Shown: in pieces, positions 17,100 through 25,669 of the stretch
How positions within the stretch are numbered: the stretch's first letter is position 1
Layout: each line of letters begins with the position of its first letter
Origin: DAHUYF01 sp963838385
GTDB taxonomy: Bacteria > Pseudomonadota > Alphaproteobacteria > ATCC43930 > CGMCC-115725
Assembly: GCA_963838385.1 (NCBI GenBank)
Contig: CAWIRE010000009.1
Location: 248,001 to 312,000 of the forward strand
Reading direction: 5' to 3'
DNA: 64,000 nucleotides
Program-made: the position numbers and the translations under genes
The notes under the pieces: generated by a model
The model's input: the letters and a program-made list of their open reading frames with translations, nothing else
Database searches by the model: none
Told to the model about the DNA's origin: nothing

Positions 17100-17486
17100 C
17101 TACCCCGGCCGCCTTGCCACCAGATCGATCTCGATCAGCGCGTCATAGGCGAGGCCGGTGACGCCGACGCAGGTGCGGGCGGGCAGGCGGTCGGCGGCGA
17201 AATAGCTGCGATAGGTCTCGTTCATCGCCGCGTAGTCCTGCTTGAAGCGGGCGAGATAGACCCGCGCCATGACCACGTGCTCGAAGCCCAGCGACAGGCC
17301 CGCCAGCACGGTGCGGAGATTGGCCATCACCGCACGGGTCTGGTCGACGATGCCGTCGGGCAGCACGCCCGGCGCCTGCGGCGAGTCCGGCATCTGGCCG
17401 GTGACGAAGACGAAGCCGCCGGTCTCCACCGCGTGGCTGAAGGGCGCCACCGGCTTCGGGCCGCCGGCGATCATGTGGAACTGCAT
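17100..17486 (-). CDS. RidA family protein (enamine/imine deaminase-like)
   Basis: A 128-residue RidA/YjgF-like protein. Conserved landmarks are GGFVFVTGQMPDSP near the N-terminus, the ARTCVGV motif with the Arg that holds the substrate carboxylate, and ALIEIDLVA at the end. RidA hydrolyses reactive enamine/imine intermediates to ketoacids and ammonia. It is the last gene of the amide/amino-acid locus; a GTG at 17501 overlaps the acetamidase stop as GTGA and is an alternative start giving five more residues. The context suggests handling of imines arising from amino-acid or amide breakdown, which is inference. Confidence 0.85.
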   Translation of the reverse strand: MQFHMIAGGPKPVAPFSHAVETGGFVFVTGQMPDSPQAPGVLPDGIVDQTRAVMANLRTVLAGLSLGFEHVVMARVYLARFKQDYAAMNETYRSYFAADRLPARTCVGVTGLAYDALIEIDLVARRPG

Positions 17487-17497
17487 GGCGGCACCGG

Positions 17498-18733
17498 TCA
17501 CGTGAAGACGCTCTTGCGGATCGATCCGTGCACGCCCCAATTGGCATCGACCACCTGGGTGACGCCGAAATCCGCGGCCACCGACATCAGCGCGATCGCC
17601 TCGTCCTCGCTCAGGCGATGCACGGTCATGAGAAAGCGGCGCAGCTTGCGGAAGGCGTCGCGCATCGCCTTGTCGAGGCTGGCATGGTTGCCGACCTCGA
17701 TCTGCGCGTTGGGCCCGAGCTCGGCCAGGTAGTTGGGGAAGGTGAAGCCATAGACCGACCATTGCTGATCGGTTTCCAGCATGGGATGGGTGAGCCCTTC
17801 CAGCGCCGTGCCGCCGAGGTCGCGCCGCTTGTGCAGGACGAACTCGAACTCGCCGGTCAGCGAGGTCTCGATGGCAGTGCCGCCGAGCTCGCTGTCGCCC
17901 TGGGCGGCGTGGGGATCGCCGACCGAGAAATAAGCGCCAGCGACGGCGACCGGGTAGTACATGCGGGCGCCCTTGCCGATGCGCCAATCGTCGATATTGC
18001 CGCCGGTGTAGCCGGGCGGGACGGAGCTGACGAAATCGGCTTCGGCCGGCGCCAGCCCCATGGTGCCGAAATGGAGGCGCGCCGGCACCTTGACGTTCGC
18101 CAGGATCTTCTCGCGTCGCCGGATCGAGCCATGGTCCACCGGCACGCCGGGATAGTCGATCGTCGGATGCACGATGCCGTCGGGATCGGTCTGCGGCGTC
18201 CAGACATAATTGTAGACGGCGCGCGCCACAGGTTCACCCGACGTGTCCAGCTCGAAGATGGTGATGACCTCGCGCGGCTTCGGCTCCTCGATCAGATCCT
18301 GGTAGTGGAAGCCCCAGGAGGCGGCCGCGTTCGAGCCGAAGCACCGCCCCGCGTGACGCGCATGCCGGCTCGGGCGCGGGCGGATATCGAGGATGCGGAC
18401 TTCCAGGATGTCGCCGGGCTCGGCGCCGTCGACCGCCACCGGTCCGGTCAGCAGGTGGACGCCGATCCCTTCCCCCGAGCCGCGCTGGAAGGGGCCTTCG
18501 GTCGGACCGGCGCCGCGCCGTGCCACCGCCTTGTGCTCCGGGGTCCAGTGAAACACGCTCTCGGCGCCGGGGTCGCCGGCGATCATGCGCTCGTAGTCAT
18601 CGCCCGCATGGTGGGTCAAGGTCTCGATCGTGGCGCGGTCGCCGGAGCGCAGCGTCAAGGCCGGAGCGACCGCCTTGCTGAAATATCCCCAATGGACGGT
18701 GGCCGGCGAGACGGGGAGCGTATGGTGCCTCAT
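17498..18733 (-). CDS. Acetamidase/formamidase family protein
   Basis: A 411-residue member of the FmdA/AmdA family, which hydrolyses short amides to ammonia and a carboxylate. It begins MRHHTLPVSPATVHWGYFSK, with GAGPTEGP, GDILEVRILDI, SVGDPHAAQGDSELGGTAIE and DFGVTQVVDANWGVHGSI as family blocks; the Asp/His-rich SVGDPHAAQGD is near the metal site in crystallised homologues. GAGG lies before the ATG. It follows the permease-ATPase gene after about 100 bases and is about as similar to the amidase half of the 21594-23948 fusion as paralogues usually are, so the locus holds two amidase domains. Confidence 0.9.
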   Translation of the reverse strand: MRHHTLPVSPATVHWGYFSKAVAPALTLRSGDRATIETLTHHAGDDYERMIAGDPGAESVFHWTPEHKAVARRGAGPTEGPFQRGSGEGIGVHLLTGPVAVDGAEPGDILEVRILDIRPRPSRHARHAGRCFGSNAAASWGFHYQDLIEEPKPREVITIFELDTSGEPVARAVYNYVWTPQTDPDGIVHPTIDYPGVPVDHGSIRRREKILANVKVPARLHFGTMGLAPAEADFVSSVPPGYTGGNIDDWRIGKGARMYYPVAVAGAYFSVGDPHAAQGDSELGGTAIETSLTGEFEFVLHKRRDLGGTALEGLTHPMLETDQQWSVYGFTFPNYLAELGPNAQIEVGNHASLDKAMRDAFRKLRRFLMTVHRLSEDEAIALMSVAADFGVTQVVDANWGVHGSIRKSVFT

Positions 18734-18837
18734 GCGTAACCTCGTGGAGCGGATTGACGTGCGCGCAACTCTGTCGCCGGGCCGCGTCCCGTCGCCGTGC
18801 GGGGCGTGGGACGCGGACTCGGCGATCGGACGGGCTC

Positions 18838-20470
18838 CTAGCTCACCGGACCATGCTCCTTGCGGCAATCGGACGGAGGTTCCAGCACGCCCTCGGCGCC
18901 CATGGCCTGGAGGAACCGGTTCGTCAGCGGGTGGCGGGCATGGGTGAGGACCTCGTGCGCGGGGCCCTCTTCGATGATCCTGCCGTCGCTCAGGAACACG
19001 ACGCGATCCGCCACGTCGTAGGCGAAGCGCAAATGGTGGGTGACGATGATCATGGTCTGGCCGTCCTCGACCGCCAATCGCCGGATGACGTTCGAGCACC
19101 TCGTTGACCAGCTCGGGATCGAGCGCGGAGGTCGGCTCGTCGAGCAGCAGCACGCTCGGGCTCGGGGCCAGCGCCCGCGCGATCGCCACGCGCTGCTGCT
19201 GCCCGCCGGACATGTGCCGCGGCAGCGCATCGGCGCGATGGCTGAGGCCCACCCGCTCCAGCAGCTCGCGCGCGCGCCGGTCGGCCTCGGAGCGGAACAT
19301 GCCGTGCACCCAGCGCAGCGGCCCCGCCACGTTCTCCCGCGCGGTCATGTGGCTGAACAGGTTGAACTGCTGGAACACCATGCCGACGCCGACGCCGGCG
19401 CGCTCTCTCGCCACGGCGCGCGGCGGCAGCCGCCTGCCGTCCTCGCGGAAGCCGAGCTGGCGGCCGCCGACCCGCACCGTGCCGGAATCCCAATCCTCGA
19501 GATGATTGATGCAGCGCAAGAGCGTGCTCTTGCCGGAACCGCTGGTGCCGAGCAGCGCCACGACCTCGCCGGCGCGGACGGTGAGATCGAGCCCGTCGAG
19601 CACGGTGTGTCCGCCGTAGCGCTTGTGCAGGTCGCGGACCTCGACCATGGGAGGCGCGGACGCCGTGGAGCGCGGGCGCCGGGGCGGCAGCGGCGCCGCG
19701 GCAAGGCGCGGAGCTGCGGCCGCGGCCGGCGCCTCCGGCGCGGCGCGCGGGACCGCCGGTGCCACCGGCGCGGCGGCGCGATACCAGGGCAGCAGGCGCG
19801 CGAGCCGGTCCCGCGGCGACGGCCGGTCGAGATCGAGCAGCACCTCGCTGACCAGCTGCAGCCCGGCCACGGCGCCGGTCAGGGCGAGGTACATGAGGCC
19901 GGACGCGAAGAAGATGGAAAAGAAATCGAAGGTGGAGGAGGCGAGCTGGGTGCTGCGCAGCGTCAGCTCCTCGACCGAGATGACCGAGGCGAGCGACGAA
20001 TTCTTCAGCGCGCTCACGGTCTCGTTGCCGAAGGCCGGCACCATGATGCGGATCGCCTGCGGCGCGATCACGTGCCGCATCAGGATCGCGGGCGTCATGC
20101 CGAGCGCCTGGCCGGCCGCGATCTGGCCCGGCTCGACGCCGCGCACCCCGGCGCGCAGGATTTCGGCGATGAACGGCGCCTCGTTGAAGGCCAGCGCGAG
20201 CCCTGCCGCCGCCATCGCGCTGAGGCGCAGCCCGATATACGGCAAGGCGTCATAGGCGAAGACGAGTTGCAGGATCAGCGGCGTGCCGCGGAAGATGACG
20301 GTATAGGCGCGAGCGACGGCGGCGAGCAGCCAGAACCGGGAAAGCTGCATCCCCGCCAGGCCCAGCCCGATCAACAGCCCCCCTGCCAGCCCCAGGGCGG
20401 TCACACCGAGGGTGAGACTGATGCCCTGGAGGAGGTAGGGAAGGCTCAGGTAATGAAGAAAAAGCGCCAT
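18838..20470 (-). pseudogene. Amino-acid ABC transporter permease-ATPase fusion, frameshifted
   Basis: One gene encodes both parts of a polar amino-acid importer: an N-terminal HisM/GlnP-type permease (about residues 1-230, with the EAA loop LRAGVRGVEPGQIAAGQALG), a Pro/Ala linker of about 50 residues, and an ATPase domain (Walker A GTSGSGKST, signature SGGQQQR, Walker B LLLDEPTSALD). After DPELVNEVLE the frame breaks. The natural continuation VIRRLAVEDGQTMIIVTHH resumes if one base of the TT at 19091-19092 is removed, and then runs to the stop at 18838 (TAG). Without correction the last 85 or so residues are lost. Start ATG at 20470 overlaps the binding-protein stop (TGATG). It may be a sequence error. 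Confidence 0.82.
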
Positions 20471-21387
20471 CAGTGAGTGACGAGCCTCGGCGCCTCGACG
20501 GTCTCGGGGTCGAGCGACCATTTCTTGAGGAACGCGGTCTCGATCCCGGCTTTCTGCAGCTCGGTGAGCGCCGCGACGATGCCGTCGCGAAGCTCGGTCT
20601 TGTCCTTGGGCACGGCGATGCCGACGGAATAGGGCAGCGTCACCGCGACGGCCTTCTCGAGCTTGTCGGGGTAGGCCTTCACCGCCTGGTCGACGGTGTT
20701 GGCGTCGTTGACGTAGGTGTCGGCGCGGCCGGCCAGGATCGCCTGGATGCAATCGGCGTTGTTGTCATAGAGCTGGAGCGAGGGTGCCGGCTTGCCCTCG
20801 GCCTTGCAGGGAGCGGCGAGGTTCTGCACCAGCGGCACCTCGACGAAGCCGGTATTCTCCGCCGCGACGTCGCCGCACATGCTGGTGTTGATGCCGGTGA
20901 TCTTCTTGGGATTGCCCTTGGCCACGAGCACGCCGTCGAACACCTTGGAATAGGTGATGAAGTCCGCCGCCTTGGCGCGCTCGGAGGTGGCGTAGATGTC
21001 CGAGATCACGATGTCGGCCTGACCCGCCTGCAGCGTCGGCAGCAGCGCGGCGAAGGCGACGGGCTTGTAGGTCAGGCTGAAGCCCAGGCACTTGCCGAGC
21101 GCTTCGGCGAGATCGATGTCGAAGCCGATATATTTGCTGGGATCCTTGGGGTCGAGCGCCTCGTAGCCCGGCGTATGGGGATTGACCGCATCGACCAGCG
21201 TCACTCCCTTCAGCTTCGGATACTTCGCCTGCAATTGCTGGCACGCGGCGGGCTCGTCGGCCGCGAGCGCCGGCCGCGGAGCGAGGATCGCTACGACGCC
21301 GAGGAGGCCGAGCACGACCGGAAGCCAGCGTCCGGCCGGCGCCCTGGTTCGCAGGCCGGGCCGGTCATCGATAGGGTTTTGCAGCAT
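20470..21387 (-). CDS. Polar amino-acid ABC transporter substrate-binding protein (family 3)
   Basis: A 305-residue periplasmic binding protein. The signal peptide spans about residues 1-44 with a LPVVLGLLGVVAILAP core. The mature chain has the family-3 features GYEALDPKDPSKYIGFDIDL, the LLPTLQAGQADIVISDIYAT segment and a second lobe ending FLKKWSLDPET. GGAG lies 9 bases before the ATG. It is first in the transporter operon, one base overlapping the fused permease-ATPase. The ligand is not identifiable; its neighbours, two amidases and RidA, hint at an amide- or amino-acid-like compound. Confidence 0.9.
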   Translation of the reverse strand: MLQNPIDDRPGLRTRAPAGRWLPVVLGLLGVVAILAPRPALAADEPAACQQLQAKYPKLKGVTLVDAVNPHTPGYEALDPKDPSKYIGFDIDLAEALGKCLGFSLTYKPVAFAALLPTLQAGQADIVISDIYATSERAKAADFITYSKVFDGVLVAKGNPKKITGINTSMCGDVAAENTGFVEVPLVQNLAAPCKAEGKPAPSLQLYDNNADCIQAILAGRADTYVNDANTVDQAVKAYPDKLEKAVAVTLPYSVGIAVPKDKTELRDGIVAALTELQKAGIETAFLKKWSLDPETVEAPRLVTH

Positions 21388-21593
21388 CGAACGATCTCCT
21401 TCTCCTTGGGGCGGATGCTCGACGGCATGGGGCCATGCTGCATCGCCAGTCATCGAGCTTAGGAGCGAAGACCCGGACGCGGCTTGCTTGCAGGCGAACA
21501 ATAAATTGCGCCACGCGCGGGCTTGGCAGATTTTGAGCAGATTGCCCGTTTCGTGGTCGATCTGCGCGTTTTCTGGTCAGCCGCCGGGTCAGG

Positions 21594-23948
21594 TCAGCGG
21601 CGCCCATCGGCAAAGAGGCGCTTGCGAATGACGCCATGGACGCCCCAATTGCCGTCGACCACCTGGGTCACGCCGAAATCCACCGCGACGGAGAGCAGCG
21701 AGATCGCCTCGTCCTCGCTGAGGCGCTGCGCGGTCATGAGGAAGCGCCGCGCCTTGCGGAAGGCGTCCTTCATGGCGAGGTCGAGCGAGGATTTCTCGTA
21801 GACCTCGCTCTGCGCGCGCTCGCCGAGCTCGGCGAGGTAGTTGGCGTGGCTGAAGCCTTGCACCACCCACTCCTCGGGCGTCTCGAGCAGGGGGTAGTTG
21901 ACATCCTCCAGCTTGGTCCCGGCGAGATCCTGCCGGCGGTGCAGGATGAGCTGAAAGTCGCCGGTCAGCGAGCACTCGATGGCGGTGCCGCAGAGCTCGC
22001 TGTCGCCCTGCGAGGCATGGGGATCGCCGACCGACAGCAACCCTCCCGGCACCGCGACGGGGAGATAGAGCCGCGCGCCCTTGCCGGCGCGCCAATTGTC
22101 GATGTTGCCGCCCGAGCAGGTCGGCGGGATCGAATCCACGATCTCGGTCTCGCGCGGCGCCAGCCCGATGACGCCGAAATGCGGACGCACCGGGATCTCC
22201 ACGCCCGGCAGCACGCCGAAGGTCTTGTCGATGGTGGCGTGGTCGACCGGGACGCCGGGATAGTCGATCGTCGCATGCACGACGCCGAACGGGTCGGTCT
22301 GCGGCGTCCAGCGGAAATTATAGACCGCCTTGGCGATGTCGCCGTCGAGCTGGCGCGCGATCTCGTAGATCGTGACGACCTCGCGCGGCCGCGGCTCGGT
22401 CAGCAGCTCCTTGTAATGGAAGCCCCACCAGGCTGCGGCGTTGCTGCCGAAGGTGCGTCCGGCGAAGGGCTCGTTGGCGCAGGGGCGGGGGTGCAGGTCG
22501 AGGATCCGCACCTCGACGAGGTCGCCCGGCATCGCGCCTTTGAGGGCGATGGGGCCGGTGCAGATATGGACGCCGAAGCCTTCGCCCGCGCCGCGACCAT
22601 AGATCGACGCGTCGATCGGGCCGGCGCCGCGGCGATCGATATTCTTGCGCTCGCGCGACCAGTGGAACACGCTTTCGGCGCCGGGATCGCCCTTGATCAT
22701 CCGCTCGTGGTCGTCATAGGCGTGCTGCGTCAGGGTCTCGATGGTGACGATGTCGCCGGACTCGACCTCGAGCACCGGGCGGAGCGAGCGGCTGAAATAG
22801 CCCCAATGGACCGTCTTGTCGGTCACCGGGAGACGGTGATGTCGCCGGCCGGTCGCGACCGGCAGCGCGGCGGCGGCGATCGCGGCGTCCGGCGCGCCGC
22901 CGGTCTCCGTCCGGCCGCCGCGGGCCAGCGGCCGGCGCGCCTTCGTCCGCTCGGCGAGGCCCAGCGGCCAGCCCCTGGCCATCTGCAGCCGGACGCCTTC
23001 CGAGATGGTGTCGGCGATCTTGCGGCGATAGCGGCGCGGCGGCTCGCCGAAGCGCTCGCTGAAGGCGCGGCTGAAGCCGGCGGCGTCGTTGAAGCCCCAG
23101 CGGAAGCAGATCGTCGTGATGGAGTCGCGCGCGTAAAGCGGGTTCATGAGATCGAGGCGGCAGCGCTCGAGCCGTCGCTGGCGCACATAGTCGCCGAAGC
23201 TCGACCCCGCCGCCTCGAACAGCTTCTGCAGGTAGCGCATCGACACGCCCTCCTGCGCGGCCACGGCAGCGAGCGCGAGCTCGGGATCGCCCAGGCGCGC
23301 CTCGATCTTCTGGCAGATGCGGTTCAGCGTCGCCGTCTGCGCGGCCGTGGCCCCCATCAGCGTCCCGACATCGCGGTCGCCGGCGAGGCTGACGGTGAGG
23401 AATTCGGCGACCGCGACCTCGATCGGCCGGATGGCGTCGGCGTCGAGCGTGTCGATGCTGTCCGCCACCGAGGCGAGGAGCTGGGCGAAGACGCGGCCGA
23501 GCCCGCTGCGGCCGGAAAGATGCCCGACCCGCGGCGCCGGCGGCGCCACCAGGCGCGCGCCGATGGCGGCGCGCGGGACGCGCACCAGAAGCTGGCGGAA
23601 CCCGGTCGCGAACAGCAGCTCGGCCGGCGCGCCGGCGGTGCCGTAGACGAGATCGCCGACGGCGATCGCGGAGGTCCGGCCGGCCTCGCTCAGCACCGCC
23701 TGGCCCTCGCAGTGCAGCGCCAGCCAGATGATGCCGGGATCGTCGCTATAGCTGAGCCGTTGCGGCCCCGAGGCGATCTGCGCAAAAACGATGCCGAGCG
23801 GCGATTCCATCGCCTGCGCCGTAGCGAAGACGTCGCGCGCGCCGACCGCGTCCCGCGCCTCGATCGACAACTTGCTGAGCGCATCGCGCCACGCGTCGAG
23901 GCGGCGATGATCGGGATAGGATTCCGTCGTGAACGACCATGACGTCAT
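21594..23948 (-). CDS. AraC-family regulator fused to an acetamidase/formamidase
   Basis: One 784-residue open frame joins two proteins that are normally separate. Residues 1-200 form an AraC-binding-like sensor domain (start MTSWSFTTESYPDHRRLDAW). Residues about 208-308 are a two-HTH AraC DNA-binding domain, with AAQEGVSMRYLQKLF and DSITTICFRWGFNDAAGFSR, ending FGEPPRRYRRK where AraC proteins usually stop. A low-complexity linker (309-368) follows. From HHRLPVTDKTVHWGYF (about 370) to the end is a complete acetamidase/formamidase, paralogous to 17498-18733. The ATG at 23948 has GGAG 6 bases upstream. No stop lies between the parts; a GTG near residue 375 could also start a separate amidase. 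A lost stop through an indel is the main alternative. Confidence 0.85.
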   Translation of the reverse strand: MTSWSFTTESYPDHRRLDAWRDALSKLSIEARDAVGARDVFATAQAMESPLGIVFAQIASGPQRLSYSDDPGIIWLALHCEGQAVLSEAGRTSAIAVGDLVYGTAGAPAELLFATGFRQLLVRVPRAAIGARLVAPPAPRVGHLSGRSGLGRVFAQLLASVADSIDTLDADAIRPIEVAVAEFLTVSLAGDRDVGTLMGATAAQTATLNRICQKIEARLGDPELALAAVAAQEGVSMRYLQKLFEAAGSSFGDYVRQRRLERCRLDLMNPLYARDSITTICFRWGFNDAAGFSRAFSERFGEPPRRYRRKIADTISEGVRLQMARGWPLGLAERTKARRPLARGGRTETGGAPDAAIAAAALPVATGRRHHRLPVTDKTVHWGYFSRSLRPVLEVESGDIVTIETLTQHAYDDHERMIKGDPGAESVFHWSRERKNIDRRGAGPIDASIYGRGAGEGFGVHICTGPIALKGAMPGDLVEVRILDLHPRPCANEPFAGRTFGSNAAAWWGFHYKELLTEPRPREVVTIYEIARQLDGDIAKAVYNFRWTPQTDPFGVVHATIDYPGVPVDHATIDKTFGVLPGVEIPVRPHFGVIGLAPRETEIVDSIPPTCSGGNIDNWRAGKGARLYLPVAVPGGLLSVGDPHASQGDSELCGTAIECSLTGDFQLILHRRQDLAGTKLEDVNYPLLETPEEWVVQGFSHANYLAELGERAQSEVYEKSSLDLAMKDAFRKARRFLMTAQRLSEDEAISLLSVAVDFGVTQVVDGNWGVHGVIRKRLFADGRR

Positions 23949-24261
23949 GGTGCTCCACCACGATTTGTGGGCGAGACCCGATCCGCTTCTCGCACAGGTT
24001 CTGCCAGGGCCAGGACCGAAGGAGCGGGTCGGGGAACGGAGCAATGCCCGTCCCCCGAGCGAAGCACGAAGCATGCCAGCCCCGCGCGAGGCGTAGCCTC
24101 GTCGCGGGCGGGCGCCAGCGGTTGCGCCAGCAACCGCGAAAGCCCGCACCGTGCTGGCTATTCTCGATCCCTGCGGGCCGGCCCCTTGCCGCCCCTCCGC
24201 TCACCCACGCTGCAATATTGTGCAGCCGGTCTAATATCCGGCATCAGCCGAGGAGACCGAC
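23949..24261. other. Divergent intergenic region, AraC-amidase / DUF1330
   Basis: Region of 313 bases without a gene. It carries the promoter area of the AraC-amidase fusion on the left, the solo palindromic repeat at 24083-24165 in the middle, and the DUF1330 promoter on the right, where CAATATTGTGCAGCC around 24210 is AT-richer than its surroundings. No conserved RNA was recognised. Confidence 0.5.
24083..24165 (+). repeat. Palindromic repeat, element 3 (solo module A)
   Basis: Contains GCGCGAGGCGTAGCCTCGTCGC, then GGCGGGCGCCAGCGGTTGC-GCCA-GCAACCGCGAAAGCCCGCACC, i.e. the module A core without the inverted B half. It differs from other copies in not touching a stop codon. Confidence 0.75.
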
Positions 24262-24561
24262 ATGCCGGCCTATTGGGTTGCCCGATCCCGCATCAGCGAT
24301 CCCGTCGACTACAAGAAGTACACCGACCTCGTCCCCGCCATCATCGCCAAACATGGCGGGCGGGTGCTGGCGCGCGGCGGCCGCTACGAGATCATGGAGG
24401 GCCCGGACAAATTCCATCGCTTCGTGGTGATCGAGTTCCCGACCCTGGAGCAGGGCGTCGCGTGCTTCCGCTCGCCCGAATACGACGCGGCGGCCGCTTT
24501 CCGCCGCAACGGCGCCGGCGAGGTCGAGACGGTCATCGTCGAGGGCGGCCACGTGACGTGA
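24262..24561 (+). CDS. DUF1330 family protein
   Basis: A 99-residue ferredoxin-like-fold protein of the DUF1330 family. It starts MPAYWVARSRISDPVDYKKY, has YEIMEGPDKFHRFVVIEFPT in the centre and a final AAAFRRNGAGEVETVIVEG, all typical of this dimeric alpha+beta-barrel group. GAGGAG precedes the ATG by 6 bases. No function is established for the family. It converges on the FAH gene with a palindromic repeat between them. Confidence 0.85.
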   Translation: MPAYWVARSRISDPVDYKKYTDLVPAIIAKHGGRVLARGGRYEIMEGPDKFHRFVVIEFPTLEQGVACFRSPEYDAAAAFRRNGAGEVETVIVEGGHVT

Positions 24562-24718
24562 CGCATAGCGGCACGTCATCGTGGGCGGGCGCCAGCGGTT
24601 GCTCTTGCAACCGCGAAAGCCCGCACCGTGCGGGGTAGTCTCGTTCGGCGCGGCTCTCGCCGTTGCTGGCGCAACGGCTGGCGCCGCCTGGACGAACGCG
24701 CTCCGCGCGTTCGCCTAG
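24556..24718. repeat. Stop-codon-associated palindromic repeat, element 4 (A + inverted B)
   Basis: Between convergent DUF1330 and FAH genes. Module A is partly degenerate at its left edge (CACGTGACG...GGCACGTC) but has GGCGGGCGCCAGCGGTTGC-TCTT-GCAACCGC. Inverted B has GCCGTTGC-TGGC-GCAACGGC, with compensating changes keeping the stem, then GAACGCGC...GCGCGTTCGCC. Its right edge provides the TAG stop of the FAH gene (CTA at 24715-24717). Confidence 0.8.
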
Positions 24719-25581
24719 GCTTCTTCCGCGATCGGGTTGCTGAGGACGCCGATGCCTTCGATGGCGATGTCGATGGTGTCGCCCGGCTGCATCCAGACCG
24801 GCGGCGTGCGGGCATAGCCCACGCCGGCGGGCGTGCCCATGACCAGCAGATCGCCCGGCTCGAGCGTCAGGCACTCGCTCAGCAGCGCCACGGTCTCGGC
24901 CACCGGGAAGATCATGTCGCTGGTGTTGGCGTTCTGCATCACCTTGCCGTTGAGGCGCGACTGGATGGAGAGGCCGGAGGCACCCGGCGGCAGCTCGTCG
25001 GCGGTGACGAACCAGGGGCCAAAGCCGCCGGTGCGATCGAAATTCTTGCCGATGGTCCATTGTGTGGTCTTGCGCTGATAGTCGCGCAGCGAGCCGTCGT
25101 TGAAGCAGGAATAGCCGGCGATGCAGGCGAGCGCGTCGGTCGCCCTCACATGCCGCGCCGTGCGTCCCACCACCGCCACCAGCTCGGCCTCGTAGTCGAG
25201 CTTGCTCGACGCCTTGGGCCGCCACATCGCCTCGCCATGGGCGACGAGCGAGGTGTTGCAGCGCAGGAACAGGCTGGGATAGTCGGGCTTGGCATGGCCG
25301 CCCTCGGCGGCGTGATCGACATAGTTGAGGCCGAGGCAGACGATCTTGCCGGCATTCTCCACCGGCGGGCGAAAGCGCAGGCCCTGGAGCGGCCGGCTGG
25401 CCTCAGCCTTCGCCTTGCGCCCCGCCTCGGCGGCGGCGGCAAGAGCGGCCGGGCCCTGGCGGATCAGCCCGGCGAGGTCGCGCGGCAGGTCCGGCGCGGC
25501 GCGGGAGAGATCGACCACCGCCTCGCCCTGCAGCACGCCCAGCCGCGCCTTGCCGCCCTCGTCGAATGCCACCAGCCGCAT
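24715..25581 (-). CDS. Fumarylacetoacetate hydrolase family protein
   Basis: A 288-residue FAH-fold hydrolase. A short N-terminal domain leads to IVCLGLNYVDHAAEGG, the metal-site ExE motif in LDYEAELVAVVGR, a GYSCFNDGSLRDYQ segment, KNFDRTGGFGPWFV and GDLLVMGTPAGVGYA. These mark the acylpyruvase/oxaloacetate decarboxylase-like group (FAHD1-type) rather than true FAH of tyrosine breakdown. The metal is usually Mg. The substrate is undecided; no aromatic-degradation genes are adjacent. A 24-base palindrome sits 18 bases upstream of its start. Confidence 0.88.
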   Translation of the reverse strand: MRLVAFDEGGKARLGVLQGEAVVDLSRAAPDLPRDLAGLIRQGPAALAAAAEAGRKAKAEASRPLQGLRFRPPVENAGKIVCLGLNYVDHAAEGGHAKPDYPSLFLRCNTSLVAHGEAMWRPKASSKLDYEAELVAVVGRTARHVRATDALACIAGYSCFNDGSLRDYQRKTTQWTIGKNFDRTGGFGPWFVTADELPPGASGLSIQSRLNGKVMQNANTSDMIFPVAETVALLSECLTLEPGDLLVMGTPAGVGYARTPPVWMQPGDTIDIAIEGIGVLSNPIAEEA

Positions 25582-25599
25582 GTCCCGTCCTCCCTCGCT

Positions 25600-25623
25600 C
25601 GGTGCGCCCGCGCGGGCGCACCG
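25600..25623. promoter_or_regulatory. Perfect 24-base palindrome upstream of the FAH gene
   Basis: CGGTGCGCCCGC / GCGGGCGCACCG is fully self-complementary with no loop. It lies between the end of the MbfA-like gene (25670) and the FAH start (25581), both on the minus strand, next to an AT-rich stretch (CGAATTTAGCATATGATAAT) that could be a promoter. It could be an operator or a terminator without a T-run. Confidence 0.45.
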
Positions 25624-25669
25624 AATTTAGCATATGATAATCGCTTCCGGATGGAAACCGGCCGCCCGG

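Noticed and set aside
17498..20752. Single 1084-residue protein joining the permease-ATPase to the acetamidase
   Set aside because: The frame is continuous only because of the one-base shift at 19091. The ATPase continues in another frame to its own stop at 18838, and the acetamidase has its own ATG with ribosome binding site.
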